A stretch of 64,000 nt of DNA from contig OU964922.1 of assembly GCA_918807975.1 (NCBI GenBank), positions 6,027,501 through 6,091,500 on the forward strand. Reading direction: 5' to 3'. Shown piece by piece: positions 12,101-22,350 of the stretch (the stretch's first letter is position 1; every line of letters starts with the position of its first letter). The translations under genes and the position numbers were made by a program. This DNA is from Aplidium turbinatum (lineage: Eukaryota; Chordata; Ascidiacea; Aplousobranchia; Polyclinidae). The notes below the pieces were generated by a model that saw only the letters and a program-made list of their open reading frames with translations, ran no database searches and was not told where the DNA came from.

Positions 12101-14287
12101 GGTGATCTTGAAGATCAAGATCAAGATCACCAAGAATAGGTGATCTTGAAGATCAAGATCAAGATCACCAAACTAAGTGATCTTGAAGATCAAGATCAAA
12201 ATCGTGATCTTGAAGATCAAGATCACTTTCAAGATCAATTTTTGTGTACTTGAAAAAAAAATAAGTTTTTGATCAATGATGTTGCAAAAAATAGTTACTA
12301 CTGTATAAGCAACTTGGGTAAAGGTGTATAGTTGGTATTGCTAACTTTTACTTTTAAAACTACTCGATCGCTGGCCTAAAAATTGTAATGAGTTAGTGAC
12401 TGTTGCTATTAGGCCTATCAATTGTTGACAATTGCGATTTCTACAGTTTGCGTAGAATCGCAACGTCACACCCAAGGCCGAGGTTAATTACAGCAGTAGC
12501 CTACTGAAAAAGCAATTAGTTTTATGCTTTTTATTTATAATAAATAAATATTAATAAAGTTTGAACTGCATCATTTTTTATCAAATTTTTGTCTGGTTTA
12601 TGAGGGAGTTTTTATTCGTGTTACTAAGTTGTTTTAACTTTCACTGTATTATGTCAATGTTTATTGCACCATTTACCTATCTGGCAACCTTGATACTGTT
12701 GTCTGCTATCAAAAAAGTTCCAGAGGTTTGCGGTCAAACAAACCGCTCCATACTCAGACCCTAAACAAGTCTTGGTCTGGTTGATTTGCTGAAATAAACC
12801 ACTTTACATGACCAAAGTCCAGATTTTTTAACACCGCCATTCTAGACTTTTGAAACATCTAAAATTGGGTCAAAGAAAGCAAACATTTCTTTAAAATTCA
12901 CACATGGAAATTGTGAACAAAGTTAAATAATTTTTTATTATACGTGAACATAAAGTACACGAAAGTTGACTTCTTTATTATGACCAACACCGAAAACTTT
13001 TTCAATTTTGAAATGGCAACACTGACCAGATTAGTTGGAGATTTTAAATCGTCTTTTGTTCGACACATACCATATTAGCAGTGGCTTAATGTTAGTAGTC
13101 GCCACTAACTACTTTGCACAGTACGAGTGTTAAAAAAATGCCTCTATCTAGGAAGTAAACTTAAATTTTAAAGTGATCTTGATCTTATTGTTCTTCAAGA
13201 TCAAAATCACACAAAAAAAAGTGATCTTAGATCAAGATCAAGATCACCAAAAAAAAAGTGATCTTGAAGATCAAGATCACACCCATCTCTGGTCATGTGT
13301 AATACAAACCCAACGAGCTGCAATCAAGAAAGCACTCTCAAGCTGAAGAAAAGAACTTTATGAAACAACGATACACTTACTCTACATCATTTGTTCTTGT
13401 GCATGACTAGGGAACTGTGTTCCGAAAGCTAATGAAAACGCTCTTACCACAATGAACTCGCAGCACAGGCTGAAACACATCGCTTCTATCAATATTTATG
13501 AAATAAATAAAAATGTTTTCCCAGTCGCATACCAACCAAATTTTGACCACAAAAAATAATACGCCGGCCATTACTTTAATGCGATTTGTCACTTTTCAAA
13601 CTACTTAACTACATATTGTACGTTTAACCAATCAAATCACTTCAACACATTCATTAGGAACACATTTGGGAAATTATTTTTAATGCTTTTTTGTGATTTG
13701 ATGCTTTCAGCGACGGCTTGAAGCAGACTGGGGTGTTTTGTGCTTTGTTGAATCTCATCGAGAGATGGAATGTAGAACAGAAGGTCGACGTCTTTCGAGC
13801 AGTCAAAGACTTGAGAGACATGAGACCAGGACTTGTTTCTTCTGTGGTGAGTAGACTTGTCGTTTGGAAGCATGAAAATAGTTTATTGCTTAGGTAAAAA
13901 TCCGTTGTTAGATATAAAGTCCTCTTTTAAACCATGTATTTTTTTCCCGCTTTCAGACATTCACTACCGACTGAAACCCTCTTAGTCTTTCTCATGTATA
14001 CTGTATATTATTTGCCTAGAATTAGTTTATCAAAATAAATTTGACTTAAAAAAAATTACAATCTCACAACTGTTACCATTCTCGTTAACTGTTCCACTAC
14101 AAGTATAAATTTGCATTTTGTGATTGAATATTTTACAAAGCATATCTCTCATCAAACCCCAGGTTGAGAAACGCTGATTTGAGCACCAATATATTAAAAA
14201 CTTTGTTTTCAGGAACTGTATCAGCTTTGCTACACCACAATGAAAGCTCACCTTGCAGCCTTTGACCTTTATGACAACTTTCGATAA
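152..14287 (+). CDS. Receptor-type protein tyrosine phosphatase, CD45/PTPRC-like, 5' partial (15 exons)
   Basis: This gene encodes the cytoplasmic part of a transmembrane tyrosine phosphatase with two tandem PTP domains. Exons read from the sequence are 152-309, 1119-1215, 1602-1681, 2060-2194, 2626-2766, 5483-5631, 6524-6659, 7123-7229, 7931-8043, 8691-8767, 9266-9400, 10193-10336, 11294-11433, 13711-13846 and 14213-14287. All have AG/GT borders and matching phases, giving about 607 codons to a TAA stop. D1 shows NRYKNILP, YINAS, FIATQGP, WPDHGVP and HCSAGVGRTG, so it should be active. D2 shows MIASQGP but has NWSNF in place of the WPD loop and HCSDGLKQTG in place of the P-loop, losing the catalytic Arg. 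The D2 stretch VFCALLNLIE and the pattern RPGLVSS resemble CD45 D2. The extracellular and membrane exons lie before base 1. PTPRC is the best guess; another R-PTP subfamily is possible. Confidence 0.9.
2940..4930 (-). mobile_element. LINE remnant (Jockey/I-type look) in intron 5, antisense to the host gene
   Basis: On the minus strand, pieces of one LINE ORF2 follow in order. The endonuclease start is at 4860-4573 (TILQLNIKGYTTSK, LLQDTHCNSADRL), more endonuclease at 4357-4148 (MLADWAFTNHLA), the reverse-transcriptase thumb at 3937-3440 (KYFGVILDRSLT, SAEYCAPVWCRSAH), and a Cys-containing tail at 3234-2977 (WGIAPSSSCECGAEGQ). Only about 200 bases separate endonuclease from thumb, so the RT palm with its YxDD is deleted. 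The pieces are in different frames and the copy is dead. Clade assignment is from memory of similar tails and is only moderate. Confidence 0.8.
6150..6300 (+). mobile_element. tRNA-derived SINE in intron 6
   Basis: A tRNA-like head is visible: an A-box-like GATGGTTAGGGAAGTCG around 6161-6178 and a B-box-like GGGTTTGATTCC around 6194-6205, followed by an unrelated body. A stretch like the common SINE tail appears near 6350 (TTGCACGTAAAGAGC). This is a decayed copy, not a functional tRNA gene, as no cloverleaf acceptor stem is evident. Confidence 0.5.
7931..14287 (+). other. PTP domain D2 (pseudocatalytic), exons 9-15 of the phosphatase gene
   Basis: D2 keeps the fold markers NRTEMNIPYDH, YVNAS, IASQGP and an HC dipeptide. 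The WPD aspartate is replaced (WSN) and the P-loop reads HCSDGLKQTG with Gln where Arg is needed, so catalysis is not expected. Gln at this place is also the CD45 D2 state. The last exon adds the C-terminal helix and a short tail ending DNFR. D2 of this family normally stabilises D1 or binds partners; that role here is inferred. Confidence 0.85.
12075..13291. mobile_element. Non-autonomous hAT transposon (1217 bp) in intron 13
   Basis: The ends are CAGAGATGGG and CCCATCTCTG, typical hAT termini. The 8 bases GTCATGTG flank both sides exactly (12067-12074 and 13292-13299), the hAT signature. Both subterminal zones are packed with GATC-based repeats such as GATCTTGAAGATCAAGATC. No transposase reading frame is present inside, so it must have moved using a partner's enzyme. 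The perfect target duplication suggests a fairly recent insertion. Confidence 0.9.
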
Positions 14288-14753
14288 AAGAATCCACATG
14301 ATTTCAAGCTCATCTTAGAAAGAAATTTACAAACAGTTAATGTAAAATGTTGCCTTTTATCACAGCGACGTTAGCCACGAAGAATATTTTTTCTCTATCA
14401 AATCTCACTTGGATGTTGCTTCTTGGCACTTGATTGACTTTGTATGCACAATACAAACAGAGGCTCATATTATACAATTATAATCTACTAAACTTTGCTT
14501 AGGGACAGTGGAATACCGGGACGACTTACTTTACTGATTTTTCTTGCGAAATGGACAGCTGGAGGGTCACTAAGAAGTTCAAAAATTAGCAGAACTGCAC
14601 AACGTTTTCTTTGCTTTTAGATAAATTCATTCTCATCAAATGAATTGCTATATTTGGTTAAAGTATTGGGTGCTAGAACATCTGCAGAACCTGACTGCAG
14701 CAGTGTGAGGCTACCTACTGTTACCAGTGTTGCGTGAAGTCTACCCCTGCATT
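14288..14753 (+). other. 3' flank of the phosphatase gene
   Basis: This stretch follows the stop codon and should hold the 3' UTR. I see no AATAAA hexamer within it; the polyadenylation signal may be a variant or lie further on, past the hAT insertion that starts at 14754. Confidence 0.4.
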
Positions 14754-15905
14754 CAGGCGCGGATTTATGGGGGGGCCCAGGGGGCCCGGCCCCCCCCCGA
14801 AATTTTGTGAGGAATTGTTGAAATAGTATGTTTCCGCATCAAATGGTTTGATATGCTTCTAAACAGCTAATGTTAGTCCCACGGCGGACTTAACTTATCC
14901 CGGGGGGGAATAGTTTTTTTGTTATTATGGTTGAAATTATCCATCGATCAGACTCCGTTATTTTCTTTCATATAACATCAAATACATTTTAATAGCAACA
15001 TTTTTTGGAGTTGAAACCAACGCTGAACCAAATGGGGTCAGTTGAAACAATCTGAAACCTTGAATGGCTCAGTGGCGTAGCCAGGATGGGGGTTGGGGGG
15101 TTTCAACCCCCCCCCCCCCTTTTGGCACGCGTGTGGCGTCGTGATATTGAGAATGATGCTTTCAGTCTCGTTGTCTCTAAAACAAAGTTTACTTAACTTT
15201 AAACGAAACTGCATTAAAAGAGTGAGTTTTGCCAATACCAAACATTCAAACATCTCAGCCAGGAATTAGCAACAAGAAAACATAGAGACTTAGCTTTATT
15301 TCCGAAAAAAACATGATCTTATCCTTTTGCTATTCCACCGGACAGCACCATTTTATAGGAATATTCATACCCACATTTTTGTTGAAAATGCTCTCAGAAT
15401 GCACCAAATTCAAAGTAAATATTCAAAATTTTCTGGGGAGTCCCGCCAGACCCCCCGCTGCTGGGTGTCGTCTTAGGCGAACACGCCGGTGGGCTTCGCC
15501 CGCCTGACATCATAAAAAATTCTTTCAAAATTTCTGGCAACGTCACTGGAATGGCTGTTTTATAGTTTTCAGTCTTCATTATACTTTCAATCAATTACCG
15601 TACCGGTATAGGCTATGCCTACAAACATAAAATATATCCAATTGGTCATGGATACTACATGCAGGGTTTTAAACCAGATTTCAAGTTTACTTTGCATGCT
15701 TAGCAATTTTTATTGAAGCAAAATTTATTTTTTAAACATTCACAATTGATGAAAATAGCTGTTTTAATGTCTATTTTATATCATATCTAGGCTAAATGTC
15801 GTAGTATCATTGTTCATATGTGTTTTATCTTTTTCTTTCTTTTCAATTAATTTTCAAATTTTCTGGCCCCCCCCCCCCCGAAAAAAACTCCTAGATCCGC
15901 GCCTG
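14754..15905. mobile_element. hAT-type element (1152 bp) with 8-bp target duplication
   Basis: The left end reads CAGGCGCGGATTTATGGG and the right end, reversed, CAGGCGCGGATCTAGGAG. Exact 8-bp duplications CCTGCATT lie at 14746-14753 and 15906-15913. Long G and C runs lie just inside each end. It codes for nothing recognisable. Internally it carries a fragment of another hAT end (CAGTGGCGTAGCCAGGATGG near 15071) and a block shared with 28.9 kb, so it is composite. Confidence 0.85.
15355..15520 (+). repeat. Dispersed repeat block also found inverted at 28.93-29.07 kb
   Basis: The stretch around GAAAATGCTCTCAGAATGCA, the following TTTTCTGGGGAGTC / CCCCCCGCTG block and the GGGCTTCGCCCG hairpin recur on the opposite strand at 28930-29070. 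It looks like the end of an older DNA element caught inside the hAT at 14754-15905. Confidence 0.6.
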
Positions 15906-15913
15906 CCTGCATT

Positions 15914-17315
15914 ATCATGACTTGAGTACTATTAGATAAACATGATATCACATATTTCTTACATTTATTTTGGCGATACACACTTTGTACACACGTGAGC
16001 AGGTCATATAAACTGCACCTGAGTATGCGACATATGGCAGTAGACCTCAAGGTGGAGTTGCATCAAATTTTGTGATAACATTATGACCCTCCAGTTGTCC
16101 ACCTTACTTTTGAGTGAGCAATCCCCTACTTCTACCATCCCTAACTTTGCAAAGACAAATTTGTCTGCTGCTGTTATTTGCGTTATCGAAATCAAATCTG
16201 TTCATTGTAATTTTTGACAATACGTATCTCATATGGTGAACCATAAATAGTAACAAGGATTCTGCGCAAGAAAAATATTGATCAGTACTGTTATAGGTGT
16301 AAATAAATTCTGCTGAACTTTTACTAACTCTCTGAACTGGCGTGATTGCCATTAGTTGGGGATACGGAAGATTTATTGGGTGTTAGTCTTCGTGCACTAT
16401 AGTAGATCAGGGTTTGAAACTTTTCACTTTTGTTCACCCCTTCGCAAAATTTTAATGGCAAATTTACCATTACCAGATATTAAAAGCCACGGGCGGGTAA
16501 AGCCACAAGAACTGATTTGCAGACAAAACTGTTATTAAAGTATTTTGACTATTCATACGGAAGCACGCAAGCTTACTCGTCGAATTTCTATTGAAAAATG
16601 CAGATAATTTGTTCTTTTAGACATAAACTGTTCGGTTGGACCAATGATTGTGTTGTAGGCAGTACGTAGGCTGCGTTCAAGCAGCTTCCACTAAATGTTT
16701 AGTGAGGCATTCAAAAATGTAAATAACGTTTCATCGGTCCGCACTCCATTATGATTGCAGCAAATGTAAATATTGGAATCTGATGGCAACCTATTGCAAT
16801 AGCCTGACCTCATTTATTGTATAGTTATCTACAGTACGTTGTATTTTCAATAAAATATTTGGATTTAATGCGTTGTAACTACAGTAGTAGCCTATGTAGC
16901 CTACAGTAGATAGATATTTCATATTTTCAACATTTTTATTTTTAAAATACCTGGTAAGGCTAGCAGTACGAATTTATTTGTTGTAGCCAGTATACGGTAT
17001 TAGGCCTATCCTATACACTGGCTATATGGTGTAAATACACCATTCAACATTGCAGCTCAAGATAGAGTGTTTAGAAAAGTTTATTTCGATAAAGTCGTTA
17101 TTTTTATATTTTTCTGTTAATATTTTATTTCAGATAGCCTAGATGTGAAGACAAAATAGGATTATTAAGAAAAATGTGATGCTAAACTTATGGCATGGAA
17201 TAGAAGACACTAAATAATATTGAATTGTTAGATATTTTCTACGTTCATGCTTAAAAATTATTCTAAAAATTCTTAAAAAAATATACCAAATTTGTCTTGC
17301 TCAAAAAGAATACCA
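15914..17315. other. No gene seen
   Basis: Only short chance reading frames and AT-rich sequence. I recognise no exon, RNA gene or terminal repeat here. Confidence 0.5.
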
Positions 17316-17317
17316 TA

Positions 17318-17495
17318 AACAGACATAGCTCAACAACAATATGATATTGAACATTAAACACAAAAAGCAAATAAAGCGTATAAATATAGCCAAACACGAA
17401 ATATGTGTGACCATATGTATAGCCGAAAACGTTCGCTATATTTTATTTTTGTGTTACAATGTTAAAGGTCGCACTGTTGCTGAGCTATGTCTGTT
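17318..17495. repeat. Snap-back repeat resembling a Penelope-like terminal repeat
   Basis: ACAGACATAGCTCAACAACA at the left is mirrored by TGTTGCTGAGCTATGTCTGT at the right, and the middle holds AGCCGAAAACGTTCGC. The right half matches the terminal repeat of the Penelope-like element at 51.4-52.8 kb (AGCCGAAAACGTTTGC, then ATAATGTTAAA and GTTGCTGAGTTATG). I read it as a solo inverted pair of such repeats. Confidence 0.6.
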
Positions 17496-18064
17496 GATGG
17501 CAGAAAAAAACAACCTCTCTATCCAAGTTATTTTATTGGAAAAACCAACAAGAAAATTTTAATAAACATTAAATGAAGAAACGTTTCTCAATCTGAAACA
17601 TGACACATCAACTCAGTGCACTGTTTTGAAGCTTGTGTCTGCATGAAAGCATCCTACTGCGGTGGAAGCTGAATCTACGTTAAAGCTCAAATCGAAACAC
17701 TGAGTAATATATTTTCCAATTTGCTTTTACTTACTTTGGTATTAACTATTAATATACACTAAAAACAACGGCATCAAAGTCTTGATTACAAGCATTTTAT
17801 TGGTAGATGTTATTGGTTAGTAACATCAATTTCAATTAACATGGATGTTTTATTTACTTGATCTTGTAAAGATTTGAATGTGCTGCTTGTTCGTTCTTTT
17901 ACTGTAACTTGCTTTCAAGTTGCTAATTCTTGTAAAGTAGCTAGTACGATGATCAAATGGAGTACGGTACTAGTCTAGAAGAGGCAACCAAATATATCTA
18001 TATTAGGCCTACAACTGATTCATAATTAGGGCGATTTTTTGTCACTGAAGTTACTTTTTTGCTT
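17496..18064. other. No gene seen
   Basis: AT-rich sequence without a supported exon or repeat. Confidence 0.45.
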
Positions 18065-18073
18065 GGTTGTACC

Positions 18074-18488
18074 ATGGCCACCTGGAGATGCGGCCTGATT
18101 TGTCACATTTTGCAGATTTTGATTACAGCTACTGCTAGTGCTTAACTGACATTTTCTGAGATGTTTTTACTTTTTGCGGTATCCTAATTGCATAAAACTT
18201 TTTTGTTGCCTTGTGGAAGCAGTAGCAAATGAGAAAAAGTAAGTTGAAAAACGCAAAATCAGACTGTTATTGAAAATTAACAGTCTGACTAAAATCTTTG
18301 AAATCAATTTTTCTTCGTTTTTCAACATGTAAGGATGTTAAAACCTTTCGTATCATTTGGGGAAAAGAATAAAGAAAGCGTAAAAATCCAATTTTTAGAA
18401 AAATTTATTTAAACGTTCGCCAAAAGTTAGAAAAACTTGGAAATTTCTGCAAAATGTGACAAATCAGGCCGTATCTTTAGGTGGCCAT
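18074..18488. mobile_element. MITE (415 bp) with 9-bp flanking repeats
   Basis: Terminal inverted repeats start ATGGCCACCT and share about 40 positions (GGCCTGATTTGTCACATTTT is common to both). GGTTGTACC flanks both ends (18065-18073 and 18489-18497). Because the join contains CCATGG, the duplication could be read as 5 to 9 bases. A perfect hairpin CAGACTGTTA / TAACAGTCTG lies near the middle (18262-18288). A 9-bp duplication would suit Mutator-type transposition; this is inference. Confidence 0.8.
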
Positions 18489-18499
18489 GGTTGTACCAA

Positions 18500-19015
18500 T
18501 TAACTATGGTACGGATTTTAGGTTTGCACAAGCTCATGCTTGTTCATATCGCGTTTATTCCAGAAATTTCATAAACGTTAAGTAATTTTTTCGATTTAAA
18601 AACAAATTGTGTTAACTATATTTAGCCACTTGTTTTCTCTGCAACAGCTAAAGTGTTTGATTGACAGAAACTTTCTGCCAGAGAATGTAAAAAATTGCAT
18701 ATGTGTAGGCTAATTATAATTTCGGCACCAATTGAAACTAATTTAGACGTTTTTTATGTTGAATTACTGCTATTTTCTGCGCTTTCTTGTTTTCGTTGTA
18801 TAAATTTACTTTTTTACAAACTTAAAGTCACATTTTGGAGTTTTTTAGATTACAAAAACATCTCCCTAGTCATGATTGACAATTGTAATTTTTATTCAAT
18901 TTATTTCATTTCTGACAATCTGCTTTTGAACATTTAATTTCTTCTTCGAAATCAGGGATGTCTTGAGACTACGGGATGCGAAACTCAAAATCTGCCTGTC
19001 CAACTGAAGGGCTAA
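18500..19015. other. No gene seen
   Basis: AT-rich DNA between the MITE and the P-like element; nothing recognised. Confidence 0.45.
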
Positions 19016-19884
19016 CCATGTTCTTCTTAGACTACCTGTACTCGACACAGGTTTTTATTGAATACGCTAGTGGCCCCATGCGACGGAAAACGTAATTACC
19101 AAACGAACAACACCGCAGTACTGTTTTAGGTGTGAGTTATGTAAAATATAGCGAAGAGTTAGCTGAAAATGTTTGTTTATTAATTTCAGTACGTTAAGCA
19201 GCACAGAAAATTGCAATGCAACGTGAATTTAAGGAGAGGTGTAACATTGATGCAACACAAGTAACAAGGTAGGCTACGCGGAACAACGTCAAAGAAAGTT
19301 ATCACTGAATTATTCTCATCGCATTCTTGGCTAAAACTTTGAGCTGGTATATATAGCTTTAATTAATTTCTTAACGTTTGAGGTACGATTCCACTGACGA
19401 CGACGCCCAAAATATCGGTTGTCCGTTAATAGACATAGACTACCAATATTGAACCAATTCAATAGCACATTTGTAAGCAGTTAAGCAAAAATATAAAGTC
19501 ACATCTCTGGTTGTTAGTATCCACCACGCAACTTCGTAATTTTACGGCACGATGTTGATCTACCGCTTTGTGATAGATCACGAACATAATTGGACGACAT
19601 GAAACAATTAAAAAACTTGCAGATTATATTGTTGATGATATCATGGCCCATGGTGCACTTTGAAATATCTTTATAATTTTGCCAAAGATCAATCAATGAA
19701 ACTGTAACAAGTCGCACAAAAAAATGTTATTTTTCTTCAATCGCTAAGAATTTTTGCTCCAGGAAAGGTTCACAGCGAAGTGAATTGAAGATACAGTAGC
19801 AATGTTAATAATTTTGATTCTGCAGCATACAAGTCACAAATGTCATTAAATCTAGCAGTTTTTATTGTGTTAGGGTTGTCAATA

Positions 19885-20256
19885 TCAGAAGAAAAAAAAT
19901 ACTCTTCGATTATGCAAATTGTTGTAAATGTTTTTTAAATTATTCACTGGGTCAAACAATAAAAACAAAGGCTTTTTTGTGATTGGATGAGAAACAATCG
20001 GATTCAGAACACCTTCACACAAGACGTTTTTAAAGAACGAACGATTCACAGGGTGATTGTCACAGCAGAGTAATACAACATTAAAATCAGATTCAGCCAA
20101 TAAGTGTAAGGCATCCCACATGGCAAGTTTAAGTTTCGGTGTATCCAAATGATAAGTAGAAACCAATGCTATCACATCTTGGAATATACCGCACAAAGAA
20201 GAGGCCATAAAACACAGAATAGTGGAAGCAACTTCCCCTCCATTGGTCAGGCCCAC
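19885..20256 (-). pseudogene. P-element transposase RNase H-like core fragment
   Basis: A 123-residue open stretch contains FNVVLLCCDNHPVNRSFF and LFLLFDPVNNLKNIYNN. The first includes the second catalytic-Asp motif and the second the FDPxHLLKNIxNN motif of P/THAP9 transposases. Flanking pieces in other frames (20638-20892, 19514-19880) look like N- and C-terminal parts. Histidine of the DPxH motif is Asn here. This copy is broken. Confidence 0.75.
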
Positions 20257-20889
20257 TAGCCTTCCAGATGCATACTCAATTCTGCTAGCTGTGTAAATTT
20301 AATCTAGCATGAGGTTGACATTAAACTCACGTAAAGTCAACCCAGATCGCCGTGCTTTTAAATATTTAACAGAAGCATTTTGCGTTGGTGCAAGGCAAAA
20401 TTAAAATTTCATTTTTTAAAGAACTCTGTACGCACTTGCACTTGTTGACCATAGCAGATATGCAAAAACAGTGGTTAATCTAGAGTATTTTCGTCGTTTG
20501 TGGAACCTCCAATAAGCTTCAGTTGCTCAGTAATGAAATTTATTCTTTTACAATCAGGAAAAAATGCTTCAAAAGAAGTTGTAAATCGTCAAGAACATCA
20601 TCAAAGCTAGTTGCGTGACAAGATGGTAATTGACATTTTAGGTCAGCAAGCAGGTTTGTGACTTCACTGAAACGACTTGTTGCGCCATTTGCAATATTAA
20701 CATTGTTCTTTCTCTTTTACTACTCAGAAACAAATCAACAAAAATCCGCAACCCCATGCCTAAGGATGGAATTTCAGCAGTCATGTCAACAATACAAAGA
20801 AATAAAATGTCATCTTTCAACAACGCAGTAACTTCAGATGGCATGGCTTGTTTTGTCTGTATTCGCTCATATGTGTCTTCAATTGATCT

Positions 20890-21045
20890 CACCTGGTTTT
20901 TCGAGAAAGTTTACAGATCCATTTTTCTAACAGTTCATGATTTTGTACAGGAAAACTGTGCAATGTGCATTGACAGTTGACACACCTTTTGGTGTTTTAT
21001 GCCTATCATAGCCAATTTTACAGCCATAAGCAGAGCAACGTCCTA
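20890..21045 (-). pseudogene. THAP zinc-finger domain of the P-like transposase, broken
   Basis: Read on the minus strand this gives CSAYGCKIGYDRHKTPKG and, after a frame change, FPVQNHELLEKWICKLSRKN. These are the C2CH start and the central part of a THAP DNA-binding domain. Just after it lies CCAG followed by GTGAGA, a good 5' splice site, so the transposase was probably spliced. THAP domains bind the transposon's own ends. It is not functional as it stands. Confidence 0.7.
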
Positions 21046-21746
21046 TAATTCGAAATTTGTACCAAGCTACACAACCTGCAACAATCCACCAGGTGTCTTT
21101 ATTTGTAAATGGAATGACTAAATTAGTCTGACATGTAAGTGAACTGAACTGGAAACATCACTTTCTAACTGATTTCAACCTTGTACGCTTTAGTTTTGCG
21201 GAAATTACAAAATACCATAGCTCACTGCTTACTACTATTATGTAGCCTAGGCTATTTCCAAAACTTGACTTCTTGCAAACTTGCATGCCTTACTGCTGTG
21301 CTGTTAGTCTATCAATGTCACTCAATGCGAGCCTTCTTGTATTTACTGTCAACAATCAAAAACGTGGTATTTCTTGATAATGTTTTATGCTTTGTAAAGT
21401 TGTACATAGCCTAGGCTACTTATGTACCGAGCAGTACCATAGGTTCCATTCCAATCTCACAAAGCTTTCCCATAGCTACTGTTGTGCTAACAGCTCAGTC
21501 ACGCACACAAAACATTAAAAAAAGGTAGCCTACCTTTCTGCAAAGCACTCAACTTCCTTCAAAGATTAAAACTGAACTGTATATTTTTTTTTATAAGAAA
21601 ACTTAAATGAACTGAATTCTCTGTCTTCTGTCTAGTTTTTGAAAAAGCTGATTTTGATAAAGCGCAATTCCTTTAGGTCCACTGTGGTATGGTCACGTGA
21701 TGAATACTTCACCTGTGTCCAGTACAGGTAGTCTAGAAGTACATGC

Positions 21747-22350
21747 CTTATCTGTAGCGACACGGGCTTTATGAGGACGCTCCACTCTAATAGTGAAATA
21801 TTTCACAGAAGGAAATATGCTAGAAATGTGAAATTTCTTGACTTTTAGTTTTTATTCTTTGTGAATTTTCTAAACCTAAACTGGTAATTTTTCTAATTTC
21901 CTGCCCTTCACAATAAGCATTTCGTCTCAGGTGGTTAGACCTTTTCGTGCAATGCTACTTATATATATGTTAATGTTAGTGCAATTAGGCCTACTTCGAA
22001 ATGTAAAAACGCCCAAAAATGCCTTATAATTATGAGAAAAAATATTTTTTTGATAAAATTTGCATTACTTTATGGTACAGTTCAAAAATTTCAATTTTGA
22101 AGCTATTTTCGAAAAATTAAAATAAAAACCGACTTTCTGACATTTTTTCATCTCAAACAATTTAGTTCAATAAATTTGTGGGAAAAATTTTAATTTCTAT
22201 ATGCACAATACACATGGCTATTATCTTGTAAAATATTTTGGCTCTGTGATTTTCGTAGCTCCCGTTATTAGCGATTAATTAGCACTGGGCAAAGATAGCC
22301 TGTGACGTGCTTTCCGCGTACCAAAACTGATCGTATTAAGATAGGGTTAA
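21747..22350 (+). mobile_element. TTAA MITE family 1, copy A
   Basis: About 600 bp closely matching copies at 35268-35880 (inverted) and 36565-37166. The right end TCGTATTAAGATAGGG is followed by TTAA (22347-22350). The left end has lost its TTAA and starts directly at the P-like element's tip. TTAA duplication and CCCT ends suit a piggyBac-driven MITE. It has no coding sequence. Confidence 0.8.

Larger units (their letters stand above)
19027..21736 (-). mobile_element. Decayed P-like (THAP9-type) DNA transposon
   Basis: Inverted ends AGACTACCTGTACTCGACAC (19038) and, reversed from 21.73 kb, AGACTACCTGTACTGGACAC frame the element, with outer CATGTTCTTC / CATGTACTTC. The minus strand codes for a THAP domain near 21.0 kb and a P-type transposase core near 20.0 kb. 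The 8 bases before the left end (GGCTAACC) and after the right end (GCCTTATC) agree only partly, so the target duplication has decayed. The right end abuts a TTAA MITE. Confidence 0.75.

Noticed and set aside
12561-12764. 67-residue hydrophobic frame inside the hAT element
   Set aside because: AT-rich composition gives chance hydrophobic stretches; no hAT transposase motif and no splice context.
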